Below are positions 6,029 to 13,313 of a DNA stretch of 13,313 nucleotides, piece after piece; within the stretch, counting starts at the first letter, position 1; each line of letters begins with the position of its first letter. This stretch comes from an uncultured Campylobacter sp. (lineage in GTDB: Bacteria > Campylobacterota > Campylobacteria > Campylobacterales > Campylobacteraceae), in assembly GCF_938045535.1 (NCBI RefSeq), contig NZ_CALIMQ010000187.1, positions 1 to 13,313 of the forward strand, given 5' to 3'. Below the pieces are notes generated by a model, which saw only the letters and a list, made by a program, of their open reading frames with translations, was not told the origin of the DNA and made no database searches. A program made the translations under genes and the position numbers.

Positions 6029-6043
6029 AGATAATAATTCTCA
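6029..6043. promoter_or_regulatory. Fur/PerR-type 7-1-7 operator, copy 2
   Basis: AGATAATAATTCTCA matches TGATAATNATTATCA at 12 of 14 defined positions. It ends 23 bases upstream of the dps -35 element. Metal- or peroxide-dependent control by Fur or PerR is well known for dps/mrgA genes in Bacilli, which fits. Confidence 0.6.
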
Positions 6044-6066
6044 ATAACTATTATAAGTCTATAAAC

Positions 6067-6095
6067 TTTACATCACGTATTCATGGTGCTATAAT
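6067..6095 (+). promoter_or_regulatory. dps promoter (sigma-A, extended -10)
   Basis: TTTACA (6067-6072), a 17-base spacer, then TATAAT (6090-6095) preceded by TG at 6087-6088, forming an extended -10. The start site would be near 6102, leaving a leader of roughly 30 bases with GGAGAG (6121-6126) 8 bases before the ATG. Confidence 0.8.
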
Positions 6096-6134
6096 TTAAG
6101 CATAAATTACAAAATATAAAGGAGAGAATTTAAT

Positions 6135-6569
6135 ATGACACGTACAACAGAATTAAACAAACTTGTAGCAAATTTAACAGTATTATACACAAAATTACAC
6201 AGCTTCCACTGGTATGTAACTGGACGTAGCTTTTACACACTACACGAAGTATTTGAAAATTATTACAACTACACAACTGAATCTTTAGATGAAGTTGCTG
6301 AAAGATTATTAGCTATCGGAGGACGCCCAGTTTCTACACTTAAAGGTGCTTTAGAAATCGCAACAATCAAAGAAGCAACTGAAAAAGAAACAACTAAAGA
6401 AATGGTTGCAGCTGTATTCCACGATTTCGAACTATTAATCAACGACTTAACTCACCTTATGAGTGTAGCTGAAGAAGAAGGAGATCAAGGTACTTCTGAC
6501 TTAGCATTAGGTCTAAAAACTCAATTAGAAAAAAATGTTTGGATGTTACGTGCTTACTTAGCAGACTAA
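6135..6569 (+). CDS. dps: Dps-family ferritin-like DNA/iron protein
   Basis: A 144-residue Dps/Dpr/Flp miniferritin that forms a dodecamer, oxidises Fe(II) with peroxide and stores the iron, protecting DNA from Fenton chemistry. Seen: LHSFHWYVTG with His25, TLHEVFE with His37 and Glu41, and LDEVAERLLAIGGRP with Asp52 and Glu56. These are the inter-subunit ferroxidase ligands, at exactly -6 from my recollection of Listeria innocua H31/H43/E47/D58/E62. There is no lysine-rich N-terminal tail, so DNA binding is not expected from the sequence. GGAGAG and a strong promoter precede it, with two Fur/PerR-like boxes further upstream, so induction by peroxide or low iron is likely. Codon use is highly biased (GAA, TTA, ACA), suggesting high expression. 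It is convergent with yycI. Confidence 0.97.
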   Translation: MTRTTELNKLVANLTVLYTKLHSFHWYVTGRSFYTLHEVFENYYNYTTESLDEVAERLLAIGGRPVSTLKGALEIATIKEATEKETTKEMVAAVFHDFELLINDLTHLMSVAEEEGDQGTSDLALGLKTQLEKNVWMLRAYLAD

Positions 6570-6579
6570 TACACATAGT

Positions 6580-6618
6580 AAAAGCTATCCGTCGCTTTAT
6601 TGCGATAGATAGCTTTTT
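6580..6618. terminator. Bidirectional terminator between dps and yycI
   Basis: Left arm AAAAGCTATC plus GTCGC (6580-6595), loop TTTATT, right arm GCGAT plus GATAGCTTTT (6602-6617): about 15 pairs with one C/A mismatch and one G-U. It is followed by a T run on the plus strand and TTTT on the minus strand, so it can end both dps and the wal operon. Confidence 0.9.
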
Positions 6619-6626
6619 ATATTTGT

Positions 6627-7427
6627 TTATGAATTATGTCCTTTTCTATTTAAAATATTCAAGTTTATAGCATCTACATAATAGTTACTCACCTGTCCAT
6701 CCTTATCACTTATCTCAACATTCCAAGTCGGTATTAATACTTGATTTTCTGTTTGCGAAATATAAGTATAATATCCTAAAGTTGTACGAACTCTACAATT
6801 TTTTGGAATCAAGTCTTCATGATACAGCCTGTTTATAGCTTGATTAGATGTAACTAAGGTTTCGTTTTTATCTTTTCTTATGTTAGAAACTCCTGTTAGA
6901 GTAAACCGCTTGATATCTCCATTACTTTCAACTTCAAAAACTATTCTAGCATTTTTATTTGAAAATACTCTAAAACTATCAATCTGTTGTTCATAAATAA
7001 CCTCATTTTTATTAGAATTATAACTAGAGAATACATAATTTGCACTCAACTTCAATTTTTCAAGTAAAAATGAGTCTAATTCAGCTCTATAACTGCCTTT
7101 ATTAACATTACTTATAGCATTTTCTGAACTAACCTTTAGAGTTGATGTTTTATCTACATTTTCAACTTCAATCTTCAATCCATTTTCTTCTTTTTTATAA
7201 TCTTTCAAATCCGAAATAGTTACATTAACATAACCTAGATTATCACGTTTTGTGGCGTTTTCTTCGACAGTTATATTATCATTTTTCATAGATCGTTCTA
7301 TTATTTCTTTTTCTTGAACTATTTCAGTTTTGTTCTTTTGAACTGTATAGACATAAAAAGTTAATAAGACTGCATTTAATGCAACAAATAGGTAAATAAA
7401 TAATGTTTTCATCTTGCCCCAATTCAT
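6627..7427 (-). CDS. yycI: YycI (WalI), WalK-associated regulatory membrane protein
   Basis: A 266-residue bitopic protein. Seen: the family opening MNWGKMKTLFIYLFVALNAVLL, a single N-terminal membrane helix (about 8-28), then an extracytoplasmic domain with the YycI-type ending TPTWNVEISDKDGQVSNYYVDAINLNIL. YycI and YycH sit beside WalK through their membrane helices and tune its kinase activity (negative in Bacillus subtilis, positive in Staphylococcus aureus); the sign here is unknown. The ATG overlaps the yycH stop by 4 bases (ATGA), with GGGAGAGAG just upstream. It is the last gene of the operon: no walJ/yycJ or htrA follows, as dps is met convergently after a shared terminator. Confidence 0.93.
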   Translation of the reverse strand: MNWGKMKTLFIYLFVALNAVLLTFYVYTVQKNKTEIVQEKEIIERSMKNDNITVEENATKRDNLGYVNVTISDLKDYKKEENGLKIEVENVDKTSTLKVSSENAISNVNKGSYRAELDSFLLEKLKLSANYVFSSYNSNKNEVIYEQQIDSFRVFSNKNARIVFEVESNGDIKRFTLTGVSNIRKDKNETLVTSNQAINRLYHEDLIPKNCRVRTTLGYYTYISQTENQVLIPTWNVEISDKDGQVSNYYVDAINLNILNRKGHNS

Positions 7428-8737
7428 AGTCTCTCTCCCTTGTCTATTTTTTCTTTTAGTTTTTTGAAACTCATATATCTGTCATTGTACTTCACATACC
7501 ATGTAGGAGTATAACTGAAACTGTTTCTTTCTTTATTGTAAGTTTTATCATATCCTAAAACTATATCACCTATTTCTTTTAGGTTAACCCTCTCATAAAG
7601 ATAGTTTATCACGTATTCTGTTTTTTCTACAGAATACAATTCTGCTTCTTTCGATGAAAGGTAAGTCTTAGTCAATTTCTTCGGTGAGGTCAGTTTATAT
7701 ATTCCACTACTGTTATCTTCTGATATTATATCAGCAAAACCATCTTTACTAAAAGCTATAGAGTCCTTGTACGCTTCTTGGAAAATACTAATTCCGTCTA
7801 AAGCTGTTGTTAGTTGGTAATTAGTATCTCCAACATAACCTAACTCTAAGAAACTAATAGTATTATTTATAGCAATAGTAGCTCCTACTTCACGTCCACC
7901 TTCATTAGATGGATTTGTATATACTAATCTATTATTTATAGATCTTAATATTCCATATCCATCAGTTACTTCATCCTCATTACTAATTCTAAGATTATCT
8001 TTTTTCTCAAAAATATCCCTCGCCAGTTTATTTAAATTAACATCTTCGGCGCTATATTCATCAATAACATTATCTTCATCGCCTTCTTTTAGATATATAA
8101 ATTTATTATTCAAACTGTATTTCGCATAATTTTGCTTTTTCTCATTGAATTTATTATTTATCTTCTCATATATATCTTGTTTTAAAGTAATTTGAAGATA
8201 GTTTTTATCATCTTTTTTATATAGATAAATCATATTAGGTCTATCTTTTAATATAACTATAGTATCAAACTCTAAACTTACGTTTGAATTGTCCTCAGAA
8301 AAGAATAACGGTTTAAGCAGCGCTGAGTCTAAAGTAACTTGATAATTTATCAATATTTTTTCAACGTTATTAGTCGTAATATCTTCTATGTTACGGTTTC
8401 TCACCCTAGATTCCGTGCTCTCACTATCTGAAAGAAGAGACAGTAACTCTTTTAATACTTTCTTCTCCTTGACTCCTTCTACGCTAGCTACTTTTGTTAT
8501 TGTATTTTGAATTACAGCTTCTTCCCTTGTTCCTGCATGGTTTTTCACCACACTATCAGGTATAAGGAAATTCAGAAGATTATTTTTGTTTGAATCAACT
8601 GTTTTCTGAGTAGATCTTTTCGTAAAAATTTCGTAATCTGGTTGATAAGTAATAATAAGATAAGATAAAGTTAAACTTAGTAAAACAAGTATACCTAAAA
8701 CAACTGATTTTACAGTTTCCTTTTTTCTATTTCTCAT
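7424..8737 (-). CDS. yycH: YycH (WalH), WalK-associated regulatory membrane protein
   Basis: A 437-residue bitopic protein of the YycH family. Seen: a basic start MRNRKKETVK, one membrane helix (about 11-30) ending in the family's LxxTYQPDYE, then a large extracytoplasmic region with family features such as YVGDTNYQLTTALDGISIFQEAY and a C-terminal FSYTPTWYVKYNDRYM. It acts with YycI on WalK. I chose the ATG at 8737 because GAGGTG lies just upstream (about 8743-8748). An in-frame ATG at 8758 lies within the walK coding end without a ribosome-binding site. With this choice there are 11 bases between the walK stop and this start, and 4 bases of overlap with yycI. Confidence 0.92.
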   Translation of the reverse strand: MRNRKKETVKSVVLGILVLLSLTLSYLIITYQPDYEIFTKRSTQKTVDSNKNNLLNFLIPDSVVKNHAGTREEAVIQNTITKVASVEGVKEKKVLKELLSLLSDSESTESRVRNRNIEDITTNNVEKILINYQVTLDSALLKPLFFSEDNSNVSLEFDTIVILKDRPNMIYLYKKDDKNYLQITLKQDIYEKINNKFNEKKQNYAKYSLNNKFIYLKEGDEDNVIDEYSAEDVNLNKLARDIFEKKDNLRISNEDEVTDGYGILRSINNRLVYTNPSNEGGREVGATIAINNTISFLELGYVGDTNYQLTTALDGISIFQEAYKDSIAFSKDGFADIISEDNSSGIYKLTSPKKLTKTYLSSKEAELYSVEKTEYVINYLYERVNLKEIGDIVLGYDKTYNKERNSFSYTPTWYVKYNDRYMSFKKLKEKIDKGERL

Positions 8738-8748
8738 ATTACTCACCT

Positions 8749-10674
8749 CTATAACCATTCGTCATCTATTTGTTCACAAGGTAATGTTACAAAAATTATG
8801 CTTCCATAACCTTCTCTACTTTGTGCCCAAATACGTCCTTTATGAGCTTCTACTATAGTCTTAGCTAGAGCTAATCCTAAACCAGTTCCACCCATACTTC
8901 TTTGTCTACTTTTATCAACTCGATAAAATCTATTAAAGATTTTATCTATATGTACTAAAGGTATTCCTACCCCTTCATCTTTTATAGAAATACTCACCCT
9001 ATTATGGTGATAATTCTGTCTAACTCTTATAGTAATATTCTTACCATTTGGAGAATATTTTATTGCGTTATTAACAATATTGTCAAACACCTGTGTAAGT
9101 TTGTCTTGGTCTCCTTCAACAAATATCGGCGTTTTAGAAATATGTTTTATAAAATTCTTTTCTGGATGTGTTAGTGCAAATCTATCTGTAATCTGCTCAA
9201 GCATTTTATTTATATCGATGAACTCTTTTTCATAATGCTCTTCTTTAATATCCATTTTCCCAAGTTGCATAAGTTCATTTACCATTCTTATCATACGAGT
9301 AGTTTCTTTATGAATAGTATCGATAAACTGAGGAGCCAGTTCCTTATCTTCTAATACACCTTCTTCTAATGCTTCGATATAACTGTTCATCGTAGTTAGA
9401 GGTGTACGAAGTTCATGAGATACAGTTGATACGAATTCACGACGTTCTTTTTCTTGACGCTCTTGATCTGTTACGTCATAAAGAACAATAATATATCCTT
9501 CTAGCTCAGTTGACATCTGAGTTAAATCTTCTTTATCTTCTTTTTCTATCTTAGAGATTTCTGCTCGTAATAGTAATTCATCACTATCATTAGATGCATT
9601 AACAAGAAGGCTATCCTCCGCTTCTAATATTTCCTCAATACTTTCATATTCTGTAATATCAAGAATTTTTAGAACATCTTTTCCAATGAAAATTTCATCA
9701 TCACGTCCACCTAACATATCCTCAGCACTTGTATTTATAAGGATTATTCTACCGTTATTATCAGTTGCAATAATTCCATCCATCATACTCTCGATAATAG
9801 TCGCAAGCTTCCTACGTTCTGTCTCCGTTACAGCCTGCTCTTCTTCGATTCTCCTAGAAATCCGGTTAAATACTTTAGCAAGATCACCGATTTCATCATC
9901 TGTATCTATACCAACTACAGTACCATAATTTCCTAAAGCCATCTTCTTAACCTGAGAACTCATTTTTTCAATAGAACTCGTTACGGTTTTAGAAGCGACA
10001 AACCCTATTACAGTAGTAATTAATATCGATAATATAGTACCTACTATAAAGATTCTCGAAATACTATTTACCTCTTGATAAACACTTTCTATATCTGCCA
10101 TAAGTGATATTACACCAATAACTTCATTATCTTTTTTTACAGGACTCACATAAATCCATACACGCTTATTACTATCAGCATTATACTGAATTTGTTTAGT
10201 ACTCTCACCCGTTTTTATAACTTGACTAACAAGTGGATCAAAAGATCTTTTAGCAAGATAGTCATCATTTCCATTTTTTGATGAACTCGCTAAAATTTTT
10301 GAATTATTATCAATAACATTTACAAGTAGTAATTTCTGGATATTAAATTCACTAACTAGTTTTACTATTCCACTTTTTGAATCTCGATTATTGCTTGTAG
10401 AATCTTGATTAGCGTTATTCTCTGAATCAGTTGACTCTTCACCGTTCTTCATACTAACCTTATCAAGTTCCTCTCGAATATGGTAATTCAATATCTTTTC
10501 TTGTTCGATAATATTTTGTTCAAATGTGTTTATATTACTGTTTCTTAGTTGTGTTGTAAAGAATAATCCGATTAGTTGTAACGAAATTATGTTAACTAAT
10601 ACATATACTATTACGAACTTAGTTCGGATTGATGAAAAGAATCTTTTCTTAAATTTCTTACCGAAAAAACTCAT
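8749..10674 (-). CDS. walK: WalK (YycG/VicK) sensor histidine kinase
   Basis: A 641-residue membrane kinase of the essential cell-wall two-component system. Domains in order: membrane helix 1 (about 19-40), extracytoplasmic Cache/PAS-like sensor (about 41-205), membrane helix 2 (about 207-227), HAMP (about 228-280), cytoplasmic PAS (about 286-405), HisKA with phospho-acceptor His420 in FVSTVSHELRTP, and HATPase_c with N-box DNIVNNAIKYSPNG (531-544), DEGVGIP (566-572) and GGTGLGLAL (595-603). All catalytic motifs are intact. Odd: the sensor carries a polar Ser/Asn/Asp/Glu-rich insert at about 77-102 that looks disordered. The ATG overlaps the walR stop by one base (TAATG). It phosphorylates WalR, which controls autolysins and peptidoglycan turnover. 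YycH and YycI follow as modulators. Confidence 0.98.
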   Translation of the reverse strand: MSFFGKKFKKRFFSSIRTKFVIVYVLVNIISLQLIGLFFTTQLRNSNINTFEQNIIEQEKILNYHIREELDKVSMKNGEESTDSENNANQDSTSNNRDSKSGIVKLVSEFNIQKLLLVNVIDNNSKILASSSKNGNDDYLAKRSFDPLVSQVIKTGESTKQIQYNADSNKRVWIYVSPVKKDNEVIGVISLMADIESVYQEVNSISRIFIVGTILSILITTVIGFVASKTVTSSIEKMSSQVKKMALGNYGTVVGIDTDDEIGDLAKVFNRISRRIEEEQAVTETERRKLATIIESMMDGIIATDNNGRIILINTSAEDMLGGRDDEIFIGKDVLKILDITEYESIEEILEAEDSLLVNASNDSDELLLRAEISKIEKEDKEDLTQMSTELEGYIIVLYDVTDQERQEKERREFVSTVSHELRTPLTTMNSYIEALEEGVLEDKELAPQFIDTIHKETTRMIRMVNELMQLGKMDIKEEHYEKEFIDINKMLEQITDRFALTHPEKNFIKHISKTPIFVEGDQDKLTQVFDNIVNNAIKYSPNGKNITIRVRQNYHHNRVSISIKDEGVGIPLVHIDKIFNRFYRVDKSRQRSMGGTGLGLALAKTIVEAHKGRIWAQSREGYGSIIFVTLPCEQIDDEWL

Positions 10675-11378
10675 TACTCTTCACCTATAAAGTAACCAAC
10701 ACCACGACGCGTCATTATATATTCAGGTTGTGATGAATCATCTTCTACTTTTTCACGTAATCTTCTCACAGTCACGTCAACTGTTCTAACATCTCCGAAG
10801 TAGTCATAACCCCATACTGTTTGCAGTAAGTTCTCACGTGTTAAAACTTGGCCGCGGTGTTGAGCCAGGTAATAGAATAAGTCAAATTCTCTACGTGTTA
10901 AATCTATTTCTTCTCCATTTTTCTTAATAATATAAGCCTCTGGATAGATTACAATATCCTTAATTACAAGGTCACTACCACTCTTCTCTTCTTCAACTTC
11001 TTCTTGTTGCTTAGTAACACGACGTAAGTTTACCTTAACCCTAGCCATAAGCTCACGTGTTGAGAAGGGTTTAGTTACGTAATCATCAGCTCCGAATTCT
11101 AATCCTAGAACCTTATCTATTTCACTATTTTTTGCTGTTAGCATAATTATTGGAATATTCTTTTTAGCACGTACTTCTCTACATACTTCCATTCCATCTT
11201 TTTTCGGCAACATCAAATCTAATAGAATCAAATCAGGGTTTTCGCTAAAAGCAAGCTCCACCGCTTTTTCTCCATCATTAGCAACTATTACATCGTAGCC
11301 TTCTTTTTTTAAATTAAAATCTAGTATATTAGCAATCGGTTCTTCATCATCGACTACTAGTATTTTATATTCTGCCAT
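10674..11378 (-). CDS. walR: WalR (YycF/VicR) response regulator
   Basis: A 234-residue OmpR/PhoB-class regulator, the partner of WalK. Seen: receiver domain (about 4-118) with acidic pocket Asp10/Asp11, phospho-acceptor Asp54 in LILLDLMLP, Thr81 and Lys103 in VTKPFS. Thr102 matches the position phosphorylated by PASTA kinases in Bacillus and Staphylococcus WalR. A short acidic linker (QQEEVEEEK) leads to a winged-helix DNA-binding domain ending TRRGVGYFIGEE. It binds direct TGTWAH repeats at cell-wall hydrolase promoters. The start at 11378 is chosen because AGGAGG (11390-11385) lies 6 bases upstream; an upstream in-frame ATG at 11399 precedes that site and would give a non-homologous MNLRRK extension. 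First gene of the operon. Confidence 0.98.
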   Translation of the reverse strand: MAEYKILVVDDEEPIANILDFNLKKEGYDVIVANDGEKAVELAFSENPDLILLDLMLPKKDGMEVCREVRAKKNIPIIMLTAKNSEIDKVLGLEFGADDYVTKPFSTRELMARVKVNLRRVTKQQEEVEEEKSGSDLVIKDIVIYPEAYIIKKNGEEIDLTRREFDLFYYLAQHRGQVLTRENLLQTVWGYDYFGDVRTVDVTVRRLREKVEDDSSQPEYIMTRRGVGYFIGEE

Positions 11379-11454
11379 CATCTTCCTCCTTAGATTCATA
11401 CTAAGTTTTATTATATATTCTTACTAATTTGCAAGAATGCATATAGTTATCTAT

Positions 11455-11484
11455 ATTATATCATTTTTCTTTAATAAGTTACAA
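11455..11484 (-). promoter_or_regulatory. walR operon promoter
   Basis: Read on the minus strand: TTGTAA (11484-11479), an 18-base spacer, then TATAAT (11460-11455) preceded by TGA, giving an extended -10. The start site would be near 11448, leaving a leader of about 70 bases. It lies in a 243-base gap (11379-11621) that also holds the terminator of the upstream hydrolase gene. Confidence 0.75.
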
Positions 11485-11580
11485 CTTTAAGCAAGCGATT
11501 AACACTCTATCACTTACGAGAAAACACAAAGTTTTTATAACAACCTATAAAACATATGCACCTGCCACTATACATACATA

Positions 11581-11615
11581 AAAAACTCCTCATCTGACAA
11601 AAACGTCAGACAAGG
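11581..11615 (-). terminator. Intrinsic terminator of the lipase-like gene
   Basis: On the minus strand an 11-pair stem (CCTTGTCTGAC with GTCAGATGAGG, two G-U pairs, loop GTTTTT) is followed by AGTTTTT. It starts 7 bases after the hydrolase stop and separates that gene from the wal promoter. Confidence 0.85.
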
Positions 11616-11621
11616 AATCTA

Positions 11622-12620
11622 TTATTGTTTTTCTTTGTCTTTCTCTATATTTTTTAATATAGCTTTTATGAAAAATTCGAAGTTAACATTGTATGGATTC
11701 TTATTCAAATTGGAGATTACAGTATCACTAGTAAGAAGCACATTTAATTGTTTTTCTAACTCTACTATCCGTTCTTCAGAAAAATTACTTAATATCCCTA
11801 TCTCTGCCAAACCAAAATCTTTATATTCTGAAGATAAATATCCGTCTTGATTTTCTTCTCCTTCAAAAGAACTTCCAAATGATTTATTATATATATCTAA
11901 AAAGCTCTTAATCCCGTGCATTCCCGCTTCTTTAACTATAATTTCATCACCCACATAATAACCAATAGAAAGTAACTCAGCTATACGCGTAAATATATCA
12001 TACTCCGAAACAACCCTCTTAACAGAACCTGTAAAAGTGGCTTTCTTAATAGCGATTTTCTTCATATTTCTAAGATACTTTTTCATACGTTTAACGTACA
12101 ATTCTCCATCAACTTCTTTATCCATAAAAATATCTATACCACCAATTAGATATATAGGTGCAGCATTAAATACTACACTCTCTTTCACATCGTACTCAAT
12201 TGCAACTCGTTGCGCAATACTTCCACCTAAAGAATGACCAGTTAGTATGATATCATTACCATATTTTTTCTTCATCCTTGTGTAAAATCTGTAACACGGC
12301 GTTAAGTGTTCCCCTTGACCTAAACAAATCCCTACAACATCAGCATACATATCTTTTTGTCTATCAAAGTAAAAATTCGTACCTGTATAAGATAAAATAT
12401 AATTCCCTTCTACAGTATTTTCAAACAAAGTTCCGCTACTTCCAGTTTTTCCATCATAAAAACTACATATATAGTTTAACTCTGTCGGAAAATTGTTCAC
12501 TGTTTTTTGAAGATTTATATACTCGCGTATCACTCTTTTGGGAACTTTGATTTTATCCATCGCTTCTATATGGTACACTATAAATGATGCATAACTTGAT
12601 ACTTCAAACAATCTATCCAT
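11622..12620 (-). CDS. Lipase-like alpha/beta hydrolase (class 3 lipase / DUF2974 type)
   Basis: About 332 residues. Seen, numbered from the ATG at 12620: an N-terminal helical region (VSSYASFIVYHIEAMDK), the pre-nucleophile stretch YILSYTGTNFYFDRQKDMYAD, the elbow GHSLGGSIAQ with Ser130, a candidate acid Asp208 in VSEYDIFTR and a candidate base His235 in GMHGIKSF. This is the order of a class 3 lipase triad. There is no signal peptide or membrane helix, so it is predicted cytoplasmic unless exported by a non-Sec route. Substrate unknown (lipid, lysophospholipid or another ester). Start uncertain: a TTG at 12644 is also in frame, and the nearest GAGG is 15 bases before the ATG, which is far. 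It has its own terminator and probably its own weak promoter, so it is not part of the wal operon. Confidence 0.8.
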   Translation of the reverse strand: MDRLFEVSSYASFIVYHIEAMDKIKVPKRVIREYINLQKTVNNFPTELNYICSFYDGKTGSSGTLFENTVEGNYILSYTGTNFYFDRQKDMYADVVGICLGQGEHLTPCYRFYTRMKKKYGNDIILTGHSLGGSIAQRVAIEYDVKESVVFNAAPIYLIGGIDIFMDKEVDGELYVKRMKKYLRNMKKIAIKKATFTGSVKRVVSEYDIFTRIAELLSIGYYVGDEIIVKEAGMHGIKSFLDIYNKSFGSSFEGEENQDGYLSSEYKDFGLAEIGILSNFSEERIVELEKQLNVLLTSDTVISNLNKNPYNVNFEFFIKAILKNIEKDKEKQ

Positions 12621-12659
12621 TACTATTTCTATCCATCCTCGCAATATTTCTTAATAAGT

Positions 12660-12668
12660 ATTTTATCA
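12660..12668 (-). promoter_or_regulatory. Possible extended -10 for the lipase-like gene
   Basis: On the minus strand TGATAAAAT (12668-12660) resembles an extended -10, about 40 bases before the ATG at 12620. No clear -35 is visible in this AT-rich gap (12621-12840), so this is tentative. Confidence 0.3.
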
Positions 12669-12801
12669 TAAACAATTAATTTTTTCTTATTTTTACGTTG
12701 TAAATAGTACTTTCTCAGGTTAAGTTTTCAATTTATTTTGATTTTTTTAAAAATAAAAGAATAGAAGAAAAACAGGAAGTAAAAAAAAGTGGGAAAAAGA
12801 A

Positions 12802-12827
12802 AAAGGGAGCAAAATAAAGCTCCCTTT
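12802..12827 (-). terminator. Intrinsic terminator of the dipeptidase gene
   Basis: AAAGGGAGC / GCTCCCTTT, a perfect 9-base-pair stem with an 8-base loop. On the minus strand it is followed by a T-rich run (TTCTTTTTCCCAC, then eight T). It lies 13 bases after the dipeptidase stop. Confidence 0.9.
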
Positions 12828-12840
12828 AAATTTTAATTTT

Positions 12841-13313
12841 TTAAGCATCAGATCTTGAAAAACCATTTTTCATTTCACAGCTTGCTGTGTAAAGAACTTT
12901 GCCTAATAAATCAATTGTTTGTTTTCTTAATTCTGTTGCAATTTCTTCATTTGCATTTTCGCAGAATTCAACGACTTTTTCTTTTGCAACTTTTCCACCT
13001 AAAAATTCATTATCATACTTATTTATGATTTCAGTGCATTTTGATTGAATAGCCAATTGGTAACGTTCAATATGTGAACTACAAGATGCAAAATGAGCAT
13101 CTGCCAAAGCTGCGACCAGACGATTTGACCAATAGAAATCTTCTGTTGTAAGTTCTTTAGTAGTGTTTGCAAGATATTCAGGTGTCTTATCTATATTTAC
13201 ATAGAAAGGAATCATTGCATTAAATACATTTGAACCGAAGGATAACCACTCAATACTTCTAATTTCTTCAGGCATATAAGGTCTTATTTGAACCAAAGCC
13301 AAAACATCATTAC
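12841..13313 (-). CDS. C69-family dipeptidase, C-terminal part (5' truncated by window)
   Basis: About the last 156 residues of a peptidase family C69 (PepD, formerly U34) dipeptidase, which cleaves a broad range of dipeptides in the cytoplasm. Seen: RPYMPEEIRSIEWLSFGSNVFNAMIPFYVN and YWSNRLVAALADAHF, both typical of the C-terminal half, followed by a long helix ending in a cysteine-containing tail. The frame stays open through the window edge (codons for NDVLAL upstream), so the TTG at 13302 is not a start. Family members are about 470 residues with an N-terminal nucleophile cysteine, which lies off the window. The stop is followed by a strong terminator. Whether it belongs to the same genome as the wal operon cannot be proved here; base composition is compatible. 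Confidence 0.88.
   Translation of the reverse strand, partial: NDVLALVQIRPYMPEEIRSIEWLSFGSNVFNAMIPFYVNIDKTPEYLANTTKELTTEDFYWSNRLVAALADAHFASCSSHIERYQLAIQSKCTEIINKYDNEFLGGKVAKEKVVEFCENANEEIATELRKQTIDLLGKVLYTASCEMKNGFSRSDA

Noticed and set aside
6051..6065. PerR-like TTATAAGTCTATAAA next to the dps -35
   Set aside because: Only about four of seven arm positions pair, much poorer than the two called boxes.
11479..11515. Possible WalR autoregulatory site upstream of walR (minus strand TGTTAA, TGCTTA and TGTAAC at 0, 11 and 21)
   Set aside because: The spacing of the first two fits TGTWAH-N5-TGTWAH but the second hexamer has two mismatches, so it is too weak to call.
12278..12550. Plus-strand 90-codon frame antisense to the lipase-like gene
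   Set aside because: It lies wholly inside a clearly coding minus-strand gene, has no ribosome-binding site, and looks like a shadow of that gene.
1..13313. Insertion sequence, prophage or integrase explaining the composition switch
   Set aside because: No transposase, integrase or tRNA-like sequence, and no terminal inverted repeats or target duplications, were found by reading both strands.

Overview
The window looks like two genomes side by side. Positions 1 to about 4.7 kb are GC-richer (42 of 60 bases are G/C at 3781-3840), are full of AAATTT/GCTAAATTT words in the gaps, and carry genes typical of Campylobacterota, most likely an oral Campylobacter. From about 5.4 kb to the end the DNA is AT-rich (11 of 60 G/C at 8101-8160) and carries a WalRK-YycH-YycI operon, yidD and dps, as in a low-GC Bacilli member. 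Gemella is my best guess, from overall appearance rather than any search. The change falls between about 4740 and 5400, around a lipoprotein gene with a rhodanese domain. An assembly chimera is the simplest explanation; genuine transfer is the alternative.

Left part, all on the + strand: the C-terminal barrel of a TonB-dependent siderophore receptor (cut by the window edge), a short overlap into a secreted IroE/Cee-type siderophore esterase, a small unrecognised 83-residue protein, then an lrgA-lrgB-cytidylate-kinase-like cluster with translational coupling. The first pair would import a catecholate siderophore and cleave it in the periplasm. LrgAB is a membrane pair of the holin-like/CidAB-LrgAB family. 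Positions 4329-4871 hold no convincing gene.

Middle: the rhodanese lipoprotein (4872-5387), a gap with a 50-bp-spaced direct repeat containing perfect DnaA-box sequences, a strong hairpin terminator, yidD on the minus strand, and dps on the plus strand behind two Fur/PerR-like 7-1-7 palindromes and a good sigma-A promoter.

Right part, minus strand: walR-walK-yycH-yycI in tight order (1-base overlap, 11-base gap, 4-base overlap) from a promoter at 11455-11484. It ends convergently with dps at a shared terminator, with no walJ or htrA before dps. Upstream lie a lipase-like alpha/beta hydrolase with its own terminator and the C-terminal third of a C69-family dipeptidase running off the right edge.
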